Made by a program: the position numbers and the translations under genes. The notes below the pieces were generated by a model that worked only from the letters and a program-made list of their open reading frames with translations, was not told where the DNA came from and ran no database searches. A stretch of DNA of 64,000 bases, from assembly GCF_005280655.1 (NCBI RefSeq), contig NZ_CP040058.1:1149001-1213000 (forward strand), written 5' to 3'. Positions 52,048 through 60,288 of this stretch are shown one piece after another. Origin of the DNA: Anaerostipes rhamnosivorans (GTDB lineage Bacteria > Bacillota > Clostridia > Lachnospirales > Lachnospiraceae). The stretch's first letter is position 1, and every line of letters begins with the position of its first letter.

Positions 52048-52330
52048 ATGTCAGAAAAGAGAAGAGATAACAAAGGCCGCATTTTAAAGACCGGAGAGAG
52101 TCAGAGAACAGACGAAAGATAGTTATACAAATATATAGATACCTTTGGAGTACCGCAATCGGTGTACTTATGGAAACTTACTGCTACGGACACCGTACCG
52201 AAAGGGAAACTTGAATCCTAAGAGCTTACAGTACATCATGGGTCATTCCAATATCAATATCACGCTGAATCTGTATCCCCATGCGTCACTGGACGGTGCA
52301 AAGGCTGAAATGATAAGTATGATAGCTTAG
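52048..52330 (+). pseudogene. int: Tyrosine integrase (Tn916 Int-type) remnant, internally deleted
   Basis: The 5' part reads MSEKRRDNKGRILKTGESQR with DER, a TAG stop, then LYKYIDTFGVPQSVYLWKL, the arm-binding start of Tn916-type integrase. It then jumps (52213 region, frame change) to the C-terminal catalytic end NPKSLQYIMGHSNINITLNL and YPHASLDGAKAEM. About 300 residues between, including most active-site residues, are missing. Clearly inactive. Confidence 0.85.
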
Positions 52331-52344
52331 GGAATTTACAACTT

Positions 52345-52355
52345 ATTTACCACTT
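52345..52355. repeat. Right short direct repeat flanking ICE remnant
   Basis: ATTTACCACTT, 15 bases after the int stop, matching 51007-51017. The stretch 52356-52559 holds no supported gene. Confidence 0.45.
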
Positions 52356-52559
52356 TCCAAAGGCAAAATATGAGAATTTATGAAAAGAAATGTGAAGTAT
52401 CTACCGATAGTAAAAATGCCCGTAAAGCCGATAGAATAAGGCTTTACGGACATATAAAAAGTTATAAAGAGATAAATACTTGTTTTAAGTTTCTCTTTAA
52501 AACAAAAATATAAAAAAGCAGAAGAGAAGGAGAATCGGAACTGATGGCTGTTTTTTGTC

Positions 52560-52645
52560 CCATAGGAAAGTTCTACGAACCTCCCTATGGAACCTAAAAG
52601 CCCTGCGGCACTGTGTGCATCAATGCGTGAGCAAACTATTTGACA
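52560..52645. repeat. Hairpin repeat family B, copy 2
   Basis: CCATAGGAAAGTTC-TAC-GAACCTCCCTATGG hairpin, then AAAGCCCTGCGG, CAATGCGTGAG and AAACTATTTGAC, as at 41078-41165. Confidence 0.75.
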
Positions 52646-52656
52646 ACGTTGTTCCT

Positions 52657-53988
52657 TTATAATGAAAATAGATGAGTTGCAATATTAAAGTAAATCAGGA
52701 TGGAGCAGGTGTCCACCAGCGTCGTGATAAGCGGCGCCGCCATAATGGCCGGGTCCAGCCCGATCTTTTTTGCCAGCAGGGGCAGACAGCAGCCCACGAT
52801 CTTGGCCAGGATGATCGTAGCGATCAGGGAAAGGCCGATGAGTACAGCCATCCTTAAGCTGTGGTACATGAGCATAATGCGCAGCCCATTGACTGCAGCC
52901 AGCACAAAACCGACTAAGATAGCCACCCGGAATTCCTTAAATACGACCTTGAAGAAATCGTGGAAACGGATTTCATCCACGGCGATTCCACGGATGATCA
53001 GGGTGGAACTTTGAGAACCGCAGTTGCCTCCGGTGTCCATCAGCATGGGGATAAAGGATACCAGCAGGGGAAGTGTCTGGAACGCATCTTCATACTTGGT
53101 GATGATAGCCCCGGTGATGGTGGCGGACAGCATGAGCACTAGGAGCCATAGAATCCTGTGCCTGGCATGGCTTAGGACAGAGGTACCAAAATAGGAATCC
53201 TCATTGGGCTGCATAGCGGCCATGATGGACATGTCTTCTTCCACTTCGTCCTGCCATACTTCCATCGCATCGTCAAAGGTCACGATGCCCACCATACAGT
53301 GTTCACAGTCTACTACGGGAATGGCCAGTAATCCATATTTATGGAACAGTTTGCTGACATTTTCTTTATCCTCATGGGTGTTTACATAGATCAGGTTGGT
53401 CTCCATGATATCCTGAATCAGTACATGTTCCTCATTGAGTAGAAGACTTTTGGCAGTCACGATGCCAAGAAGTTTCTTTTGTTCGATCACATAACAGGTA
53501 TAAATGGTCTCCTGGTCAATTCCCACCCGCTTGATCTTTTTCAGCGCCTGTTCCACGGTCATGTCCTTTTTCAGGTCAATGTATTCCACCGTCATAATGC
53601 TTCCGGCACTGTCCTCCGGATATTTTAAAAGCCGGTTGATGGTCTGGCGGGTCTCCTTGTCTGTTACATCCAGAATCTGTTCCACTACATTGGCAGGCAT
53701 CTCCTCAATGATATCTACCGTGTCATCCATATACATATCATCAAACAGTTCTTTGATCTCTGTCCGGGTAAAAGCATTGATCAATGTCTCCTGCATGTGA
53801 GAAGACATTTCAGTAAAGACTTCCGCTGCTTTTTCTTTTTGTATCAGGCGGAATAAAATAGTGTATTCTTTTTCTGTAAAGTTTTCTAATAAAGATGCTA
53901 AGTCTACGTTGTTCATAGAATTGAGCACAACTTTTAAGGCAGGATACTCCCGCCCTGTGAGCAAAGCTCTGATATTCTGGTCTCTCAT
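52657..53988 (-). CDS. mgtE: Magnesium transporter MgtE
   Basis: A 443-aa Mg2+ channel. The N-terminal superhelical domain (DLASLLENFTEKEYTILFRLI) is followed by two CBS domains (about 130-250, with TCYVIEQKKLLGIVTAKSLL and KYGLLAIPVVDCEHCMVGIVT) and five membrane helices with SFIPMLMDTGGNCGSQSSTLI, the pore motif. AAGGAG precedes the ATG. A leader of about 180 bases separates it from its promoter. Confidence 0.95.
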   Translation of the reverse strand: MRDQNIRALLTGREYPALKVVLNSMNNVDLASLLENFTEKEYTILFRLIQKEKAAEVFTEMSSHMQETLINAFTRTEIKELFDDMYMDDTVDIIEEMPANVVEQILDVTDKETRQTINRLLKYPEDSAGSIMTVEYIDLKKDMTVEQALKKIKRVGIDQETIYTCYVIEQKKLLGIVTAKSLLLNEEHVLIQDIMETNLIYVNTHEDKENVSKLFHKYGLLAIPVVDCEHCMVGIVTFDDAMEVWQDEVEEDMSIMAAMQPNEDSYFGTSVLSHARHRILWLLVLMLSATITGAIITKYEDAFQTLPLLVSFIPMLMDTGGNCGSQSSTLIIRGIAVDEIRFHDFFKVVFKEFRVAILVGFVLAAVNGLRIMLMYHSLRMAVLIGLSLIATIILAKIVGCCLPLLAKKIGLDPAIMAAPLITTLVDTCSILIYFNIATHLFSL

Positions 53989-54019
53989 GTTTCTTTCTCC
54001 TTTTCTGAAGTTTTGAAGA

Positions 54020-54118
54020 TTAAAACATGAACGAAAATCCCTTCCCTGTATCTAAGAAACAAAAGGCAGGAGGTTTGGATTTTTCATTCATGTCGTATTG
54101 ACTTCGGGGCGAATCCAT
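54020..54118 (-). CDS. Possible leader peptide ORF upstream of mgtE
   Basis: A 32-codon frame (start MDSPRSQYDMNEK, end GFSFMF) on the mgtE leader RNA with AAAGGATGTGAG before the ATG. Its second half lies in a stem formed by 54027-54041 and 54077-54091, so translation would unfold that stem. It may control mgtE by coupling translation to RNA structure. Could be chance; no homologue is known to me. Confidence 0.35.
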   Translation of the reverse strand: MDSPRSQYDMNEKSKPPAFCFLDTGKGFSFMF

Positions 54119-54169
54119 TCTCTCACATCCTTTCTTTAATCATAGTTTTGGATTTTCACCATCCTTATC

Positions 54170-54198
54170 AGGATACCTTTCCGCGGAAAAACTGTCAA
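54170..54198 (-). promoter_or_regulatory. Promoter of mgtE
   Basis: On the minus strand TTGACA (54198-54193) and TATCCT (54175-54170), 17-bp spacer. It lies back to back with the plus-strand promoter at 54215. Confidence 0.6.
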
Positions 54199-54214
54199 GA
54201 ACAAGGGAAGAAAG

Positions 54215-54244
54215 TTGACAGTAAAACAGAAAAAGTGAGATAAT
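54215..54244 (+). promoter_or_regulatory. Promoter of the 54285 gene
   Basis: TTGACA (54215-54220) and GATAAT (54239-54244), 18-bp spacer. The -35 boxes of this and the mgtE promoter form the perfect inverted repeat CTGTCAA-N16-TTGACAG. Confidence 0.6.
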
Positions 54245-54284
54245 ATAAATACTGGAAAATCATTCAATTAAAGGAGGTATTTCT

Positions 54285-55121
54285 ATGGACAGTATCGACT
54301 ACAGGCAAGAGATAGGATTTTATCTAAATGGAAGGAAATGTGACTTTACCAAAGATGTGATGAATTCATTTCCACACAGAGATGCAAATGATCTCTGCCA
54401 TGGCATCAGCTTTCACTGTATGGCGCAAGGTCTGGTCAATGCCATGAATTTTTATAATTTTTATATCCGGTCTTCTGACCATGAACGCAGTGAAACCCGG
54501 GCGATGACGCTCAGATTTATCATAGGAATGATCATTAGTACTAAGCGCATGAAGATGAAGGAGGAAGAAATTCAGAATTTTGTTGTGAACGGTATCAAGT
54601 CGGATACAGGAAGTCTGTTGAATGATTACCGTCCCCATCTGAGAGGGCTGATGTATAGTATGGAATTGCTGGATCAGACTCAGCAGGCCGCAGAATGGGT
54701 GATCGAGACGCATATGCACCATTGTACATACTATGTGAATCATATTTTAGATCTTCTTTATAATGAAAAGACAAATCTGGACTATGGATACTCCGTGTGG
54801 AACCGTTCCCTTCAGGATGCGTTTGATGCGTCTGCATGTAATTATGACAGAGCTAGTCAAAGATTTGTCATAACCAATGAACAGGATTGTATTGCTGTGA
54901 GCAATCTGTTGACGTACACATTGGGAGAGGCAGATGGATTGGAGAACACGGAGAATGCACTTTTCTTCTATATGACAGTCATTGGAGAAAACGCTATGTT
55001 GTATAGCAGCCGGAATGATCCGGGACTGTTCCAGCCGGCAACGGCAGTGGGACCATGCAGTGTGCAGATTTCGTACTATAATTACATAACAAATCAAATG
55101 GAAGATATCCCGATGGCCTGA
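54285..55121 (+). CDS. Conserved hypothetical protein, unrecognised
   Basis: A 278-aa soluble protein, rich in His, Cys and aromatic residues (DANDLCHGISFHCMAQGL, WVIETHMHHCTYYVNHIL). Helical by composition, no signal or membrane segments. Strong AAAGGAGG before the ATG and a good promoter show that it is expressed. The H-M-H-H-C cluster near residue 147 could bind metal; this is speculation. Divergent from mgtE. Confidence 0.7.
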   Translation: MDSIDYRQEIGFYLNGRKCDFTKDVMNSFPHRDANDLCHGISFHCMAQGLVNAMNFYNFYIRSSDHERSETRAMTLRFIIGMIISTKRMKMKEEEIQNFVVNGIKSDTGSLLNDYRPHLRGLMYSMELLDQTQQAAEWVIETHMHHCTYYVNHILDLLYNEKTNLDYGYSVWNRSLQDAFDASACNYDRASQRFVITNEQDCIAVSNLLTYTLGEADGLENTENALFFYMTVIGENAMLYSSRNDPGLFQPATAVGPCSVQISYYNYITNQMEDIPMA

Positions 55122-55125
55122 AATG

Positions 55126-55262
55126 ACATTTTCTAAATGATTTCAGGAGGGATTAGACGGAAAGATAGAAAGCAGTAGACTACGGTAGTTTTTCTCCATT
55201 GTCGGAAGGAGGCCTTTCCAGAGTCGACTGGAGATAATGGAGAAAAACTCATGAGACAATCT
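55126..55262. repeat. Composite hairpin repeat (families A and D)
   Basis: Starts with ATGACATTTTCTAAATGATTTC, like a degenerate family A unit, then a 14-bp perfect stem (55187-55200 with 55236-55249, AGTTTTTCTCCATT) whose inner part GTCGGAAGGAGGCCTT matches the segment near 16105-16140 and resembles 32470-32523. Confidence 0.75.
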
Positions 55263-55301
55263 TTCTTCCCATATAATTAGTACATAGAAGATGAACAGGG
55301 G

Positions 55302-56084
55302 ATGGACAGATTGAACAAGAAAAAACTGATCACAGGTTTTATATGTATCATAGTTTTAGGGCTGTCATTGCTCGGTGGAGGCAATGCGGCCCTTTCTGTC
55401 TGGAATCAAAATGTGAGGATCTTAAATCCTTCAGACAACAAGGAATTGCCTATTTACTGTGTGGATACGAAGAAAAAGGAAATCAGTCTGACCTTTGACA
55501 CGGCATGGGGAAATGAGGATATAGACCAGATCTTAAAGCTGCTGAAAAAAGAAAATGTAAAGGCTTCTTTTTTCTTCTCCGGTGACTGGGTGCAGCGTTT
55601 TCCGGGAGACGTAAAAAAGATTGCCAAAGCAGGCCATGACATCGGGAACCATGGAGATAACCACAAATATATGACCAAGCTGTCTTCCGATGAGCAGAAA
55701 AAAGAGATCCTGGGGGCACACAGTAAGGTCCAGGCTGTCACAGGGGAACAGATGGTGCTTTTCAGGCCGCCTTATGGGGATTATGACGAGACTGTGGTGA
55801 AGACGGCCAGAGAACTGAATTATGAAGTGATCCAGTGGTCTGTGGACAGCCTGGATTGGAAAGATATCTCAAAGCAGGATATCATAAAGCGGGTATGTGA
55901 TAATAAAAAAATGGAAAACGGAGCGATCATCCTGATGCACACCGGTACGGTTTATACCAAGCAGGCGCTGCCTGTTATTATCCAGCGTTTGAAGTCTGAG
56001 GGATACCGTTTTGTCCCGGTTTCCCAGATGATCTTAACAAAAAACTTCTATATTGACCCGGAGGGCAAACAGCGCAGAAAATAA
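55302..56084 (+). CDS. Polysaccharide deacetylase (PdaB-like)
   Basis: A 260-aa membrane-anchored NodB-domain deacetylase. One N-terminal segment (about 9-30), then ISLTFDTAWGNEDIDQIL (catalytic Asp and metal Asp/Asn site), DIGNHGDNH (metal histidines), FRPPYGDYDETV, and the C-terminal GAIILMHTG. The TFDTAWG form is typical of PdaB/YlxY-type sporulation deacetylases. ATG 55302 lies directly after AGGGG; a TTG three codons later is better spaced and may be the true start. Confidence 0.88.
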   Translation: MDRLNKKKLITGFICIIVLGLSLLGGGNAALSVWNQNVRILNPSDNKELPIYCVDTKKKEISLTFDTAWGNEDIDQILKLLKKENVKASFFFSGDWVQRFPGDVKKIAKAGHDIGNHGDNHKYMTKLSSDEQKKEILGAHSKVQAVTGEQMVLFRPPYGDYDETVVKTARELNYEVIQWSVDSLDWKDISKQDIIKRVCDNKKMENGAIILMHTGTVYTKQALPVIIQRLKSEGYRFVPVSQMILTKNFYIDPEGKQRRK

Positions 56085-56169
56085 ATTCTTATACCAATTT
56101 AATGTGAAATATGATAACATCTAGGTATCGCAGAAACACTGTGAAATACAAGATTAGAAGGTGACTTAG

Positions 56170-57813
56170 ATGGTATTTCGGTTTGATATGAATGATTTGA
56201 ATCGGGTCAAGAATTTTAAATTCGGAAAGATGAAAAAGAAAACAATTGTCATGGGAGTGCTGGCTGTACTTATTTTAGCCGGACTGTATTTTTACGTTGC
56301 ACTTCCTGCGCTTAACTTTCAGGAGACTGGTATCTGGATGGCGTTGATCGCTGTGTTGGGAGTGCTGACGGCGTGGGCGGCAGTAAAAGGGCTGGGTCAG
56401 AAGTCCAAGGTATTTACGCTGTTTTCTACTCTGCTTGTTGTCGTCATTCTCATATTTGTGGTGGGAATGATCCTCTCAAGCCAGTTGGTGTCCTCCAAGA
56501 AGTATGCCAGCAGACTGAAGGTAGAGAATAAGAAGTTTGAGAACGATATGAAAGAGACGGAAACGATCACGGATATTGCCCTGATGGACACAGAAGGTGC
56601 AAGGATTATCGGTGACCGTGCCATCGGTTCTCTGTCCGATGTGGTGAGCCAGTATGAAGTCAGCGATGACTATACACAGATTGATTACAACGGTCAGCCG
56701 ATGAAGGTGGCGCCGCTTAACTATGCCAGCTTCATACGGTACATTAACAACCGCAAGGCGGGGATCCCGGGTTATGTCCAGGTAGATCCGATCAGTAACG
56801 AGGCAAAATACGTGAAGCTCAAAAAGCCTATGAAGTATTCGCCTTCCGCTTATTTTTCAAGGAATCTTCAGAGACATCTGAGATTCCAGTATCCTACTGC
56901 GATTTTCCAGGGATACTACTTTGAGATCGACAATCAAGGAAATCCATATTATATCTGGCCGGTGTTGAAGTCAAACGCGGGATTGTTCGGTGCCAAGGAT
57001 GTAAAGGGTGCAGTCATCAGCGACCCGGTTACCGGAAAAAGCACCTATTATGATGCCAAGGATATTCCGAGATGGGTGGACCACGTGCATGATGGAAAGC
57101 TGCTCCTCCAGAAATATAACTGGAAAGGACTGCTGTCAAACGGATATATTAACAGTGTATTCGGGAAAAAGGGATGTAAGATTGCCACAGACGATTACGG
57201 CTATCGATCCATTGACGGTGATATCTGGGCTTACACAGGCGTCACTTCGGTAAACGGCGACCAGTCCAATATCGCGTTTGTACTCATGAATATGAGAACG
57301 GCCGAGTCTAAGTATTACGCGGTTTCTGGTGCCAATGAGCAGTCAGCTATGAAGGCGGCTGAGGGGCAGGTGCAGAACCTTAGATATTCCGCAGCGTTCC
57401 CTGCGCTGATCAATGTAAACGGAGAGCCAACCTATGTCATGATACTGAAAGATAAGGGCGGACTGGTGAAGATGTTTGCCATGGTCAATGTACGAAAGTA
57501 CAATATCGTTGCCACCTCCACGACTCAGAACGGGGTCCAGAAGGAATATAAGAGGCTTTTAAAAGAGCAGGGCATTATTTCTGCCAAAGAAGCCGCAGCC
57601 GCAGAGTCTGTGACGACAAAAGAGATCACGGTTAAGAAGATTGATTTCATCCCGATCGAAGGGAATACCTATGTCTATATTACAGATAAGGACGGGAATA
57701 TTTATAAAGAAGAGTTTTCTAAAAATGAGAAAGCGATCAAGTGGAGTGCCGGGGACAAGATCAAGATCACTTACGAGGAAGACGAGAGCGGCATTTATCA
57801 GATAACACAATAG
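56170..57813 (+). CDS. Conserved membrane-anchored hypothetical protein
   Basis: A 547-aa protein. Three hydrophobic segments (about residues 27-46, 54-74 and 80-103) are followed by a large, probably extracytoplasmic domain with repeated beta-rich blocks (AKYVKLKKPMKYSPSAYFS, GAVISDPVTGKSTYYDAKD, YAVSGANEQSAMKAAEGQVQ) and a C-terminal small beta domain (KKIDFIPIEGNTYVYITD). The family recurs in Clostridia, but I know no function. Monocistronic with a terminator. Confidence 0.72.
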   Translation: MVFRFDMNDLNRVKNFKFGKMKKKTIVMGVLAVLILAGLYFYVALPALNFQETGIWMALIAVLGVLTAWAAVKGLGQKSKVFTLFSTLLVVVILIFVVGMILSSQLVSSKKYASRLKVENKKFENDMKETETITDIALMDTEGARIIGDRAIGSLSDVVSQYEVSDDYTQIDYNGQPMKVAPLNYASFIRYINNRKAGIPGYVQVDPISNEAKYVKLKKPMKYSPSAYFSRNLQRHLRFQYPTAIFQGYYFEIDNQGNPYYIWPVLKSNAGLFGAKDVKGAVISDPVTGKSTYYDAKDIPRWVDHVHDGKLLLQKYNWKGLLSNGYINSVFGKKGCKIATDDYGYRSIDGDIWAYTGVTSVNGDQSNIAFVLMNMRTAESKYYAVSGANEQSAMKAAEGQVQNLRYSAAFPALINVNGEPTYVMILKDKGGLVKMFAMVNVRKYNIVATSTTQNGVQKEYKRLLKEQGIISAKEAAAAESVTTKEITVKKIDFIPIEGNTYVYITDKDGNIYKEEFSKNEKAIKWSAGDKIKITYEEDESGIYQITQ

Positions 57814-57901
57814 CTGGCGGCTTTGTATTTGACAAAATACAAAAAAATACTTGATTTTTCAAAAGAATCATTGTATCTTATACCTAGCGGAGTAATGACA
57901 A

Positions 57902-57943
57902 AGGCGTCAAACGATTCGAGGATTGTTTGGCGTCTATTTTTTT
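57902..57943 (+). terminator. Terminator after 56170 gene
   Basis: AGGCGTCAAACGATT pairs (with G-T wobbles) with GATTGTTTGGCGTCT, then ATTTTTTT. Confidence 0.85.
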
Positions 57944-57999
57944 ATATACCGCAGGTTTTATCTAGTGTAGAACGTTCTGTGCAGAATGCACATTCGTAT

Positions 58000-58061
58000 A
58001 CCTTATCGCGCGGAGCGCGCCAAGCCCTGAAAGGGCATAAAATACGGTGTGCCCTGTGGGT
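58000..58061 (+). repeat. Hairpin repeat family C, copy 3 (upstream of glnN)
   Basis: Begins ACCTTATCGCGCGGAGCGCG and ends CCCTGTGGGT, with the same block order as 11831-11890. It lies 40 bases before the glnN start. The hairpin CGCGCGGAGCGCG keeps pairing although its bases differ from those of the tyrA copies (CGTG..CACG). Confidence 0.72.
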
Positions 58062-58100
58062 ATAATTTGAAGTCCATATCAGGAAAGGGAGAAATATCTT

Positions 58101-60221
58101 ATGAGCGAAAAAAGAAGTGTTTCAGAAATGTTCGGATGTAACGTGTTTAACGACTGCGTTATGCGGGAGAGGCTTCCAAAGGCAGTGTACAAAGACCTGA
58201 AGAAGACCATCGAAGAAGGAACAGATCTAAATCCTGAAATCGCAGATGTTGTTGCCAACGAGATGAAGGAGTGGGCCCTTGAAAAAGGTGCGACCCATTT
58301 TACCCACTGGTTCCAGCCTATGACCGGTGTGACAGCGGAAAAGCATGATGCTTTTATCACTCCGACAGAAGACGGAAAAGTGCTTCTTGAGTTCTCCGGG
58401 AAAGAACTGATCAAAGGAGAGCCGGATGCATCCTCCTTCCCGTCAGGAGGCTTGAGAGCGACTTTCGAGGCAAGAGGATATACCGCATGGGATTGTACCT
58501 CACCGGCATTTATCAAAGAGACACCGGATTCTACCATCCTCTGTATCCCGACCGCTTTTTGTTCTTATACAGGAGAGGCATTGGATAAGAAGACACCGCT
58601 TCTTAGGTCCATGCAGGCCCTGGATATCCAGGCGACAAGACTGCTCCATCTGTTAGGAAAGAAAAATGTCAAAAATGTCAATACATCCGTAGGACCGGAA
58701 CAGGAGTATTTTCTTGTAGATAAAGAAAAATATTTACAGAGAAAAGACTTGATCTTTACAGGCCGTACACTGTTCGGGGCGATGCCGCCGAAGGGACAGG
58801 AAATGGATGACCACTATTTTGGTATTATCCGTGAGAGAATCGGAAAGTTCATGAAGGAGCTCAATGAAGAGAGCTGGAAGCTGGGAATCACCGCAAAGAC
58901 CCAGCACAACGAAGTAGCTCCTGCACAGCACGAACTGGCACCGATCTATGCGTCCAACAACATCGCTACCGACCACAACCAGCTTCTGATGGAGACCATG
59001 CGCCGTGTGGCAGAACGTCAGGGACTCAAGTGCCTGCTCCATGAAAAACCATTTAAGGGTATCAACGGCTCCGGTAAGCACAACAACTGGTCTCTTGTGA
59101 CCAATACAGGAAAGAATCTTCTGGAGCCGGGAGAAACACCTCATGACAACCAGCAGTTCCTTCTGATTCTTTCAGCGATCATCAAGGCAGTGGATGAACA
59201 TGCAGACCTGCTCCGTATGGCAGCCTCCACACCTGGAAATGACCACCGCCTGGGAGCCAACGAGGCACCTCCAGCGATCATTTCCATCTTCTTGGGAGAA
59301 CAGCTTGAGGATGTGGTAAAACAGCTGGTGACAAGAGGAGAGGCTACAAGATCTAAGCACGGAGACAAACTGGCATCCGGGGTACATACTTTGCCTGACT
59401 TTGAAAAAGATGCCACAGACCGTAACCGTACATCACCGTTTGCATTTACCGGAAACAAATTTGAATTCCGCATGGTAGGATCCACCCAGTCCATCTCAGA
59501 TCCGAACGTGGTGCTAAATACCATCGTGGCAGACGCACTGGCAGAGGTCTGCGATGAGTTGGAGAAGGTAGACGGAGATCTTCAGGATGTGATGATGGAA
59601 GCCCATGAGATTACGAAAAGAATGCTCACAGACCACCAGAGAGTCATCTTCAACGGGGATGGATACTCTGACGCATGGGTCAAAGAGGCTGAGAGAAGAG
59701 GACTTCCGAACATCAAGTCCATGGTTGAGGCCATCCCTGCATTGATCCAGGATAAGTCTGTTAAAATGTTTGAAAAATTCGGTGTATTCACAAAGGCAGA
59801 GTTGGAATCTCGTGTGGAGATCCTCTATGAGCAGTATGCACAGACCATTAACATTGAAGCGCTTGCGACGCTGGATATCGCCAAGAAACAGATCGTTCCT
59901 GCAGTTATGAAGTATCAGAAGACTCTGGCAGATTCTGTGGCAGTCTTAAAACAGACAGGACTGGACACAACGGTACAGGAATCTCTTTTAAATGATATTA
60001 CGGAAAATCTGAAAAAATTATATGCAGCCATCGGTGTGCTAGAAACAGAGACAGATAAAGCTCAGTCCATGGAAGATGCAGCCGAGCAGTCTTGCTATTA
60101 TCACGATGTAGTATTTGCGTGCATGGACAGTGTCCGTGAACCTGCAGATAAGCTGGAAATGCTTGTGGCAAAAGAAGACTGGCCAATGCCAAGCTACGGA
60201 GATTTGATCTTTGAAGTTTAA
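58101..60221 (+). CDS. glnN: Glutamine synthetase type III
   Basis: A 706-aa GSIII, ligating ammonia to glutamate with ATP. Family marks are [16 protein letters not shown] at the N-terminus, [12 protein letters not shown], the substrate/metal segment [47 protein letters not shown] and [10 protein letters not shown]. Large GSIII enzymes are common in Bacteroides and Clostridia. AAAGGGAG precedes the ATG. A repeat lies in the upstream region and a strong terminator follows. Confidence 0.97.
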   Translation: MSEKRSVSEMFGCNVFNDCVMRERLPKAVYKDLKKTIEEGTDLNPEIADVVANEMKEWALEKGATHFTHWFQPMTGVTAEKHDAFITPTEDGKVLLEFSGKELIKGEPDASSFPSGGLRATFEARGYTAWDCTSPAFIKETPDSTILCIPTAFCSYTGEALDKKTPLLRSMQALDIQATRLLHLLGKKNVKNVNTSVGPEQEYFLVDKEKYLQRKDLIFTGRTLFGAMPPKGQEMDDHYFGIIRERIGKFMKELNEESWKLGITAKTQHNEVAPAQHELAPIYASNNIATDHNQLLMETMRRVAERQGLKCLLHEKPFKGINGSGKHNNWSLVTNTGKNLLEPGETPHDNQQFLLILSAIIKAVDEHADLLRMAASTPGNDHRLGANEAPPAIISIFLGEQLEDVVKQLVTRGEATRSKHGDKLASGVHTLPDFEKDATDRNRTSPFAFTGNKFEFRMVGSTQSISDPNVVLNTIVADALAEVCDELEKVDGDLQDVMMEAHEITKRMLTDHQRVIFNGDGYSDAWVKEAERRGLPNIKSMVEAIPALIQDKSVKMFEKFGVFTKAELESRVEILYEQYAQTINIEALATLDIAKKQIVPAVMKYQKTLADSVAVLKQTGLDTTVQESLLNDITENLKKLYAAIGVLETETDKAQSMEDAAEQSCYYHDVVFACMDSVREPADKLEMLVAKEDWPMPSYGDLIFEV

Positions 60222-60239
60222 GAATTACATTTAACGATG

Positions 60240-60278
60240 TCCTGCCGGAGGAGATTTACGCCGGCAGGATATTTTTTT
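60240..60278 (+). terminator. Terminator after glnN
   Basis: TCCTGCCGG pairs with CCGGCAGGA around a 12-nt loop, then TATTTTTTT. The insertion sequence sits directly behind it. Confidence 0.92.
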
Positions 60279-60288
60279 CTTTATAGGA
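60278..60288. repeat. Target-site duplication, left
   Basis: TCTTTATAGGA, identical to 61837-61847, directly abutting the left end of the insertion sequence. Confidence 0.85.

Noticed and set aside
53989..54170. M-box (Mg2+) riboswitch in the mgtE leader
   Set aside because: The conserved core blocks of that riboswitch could not be found by eye on the minus strand; I keep only an unexplained structured leader.
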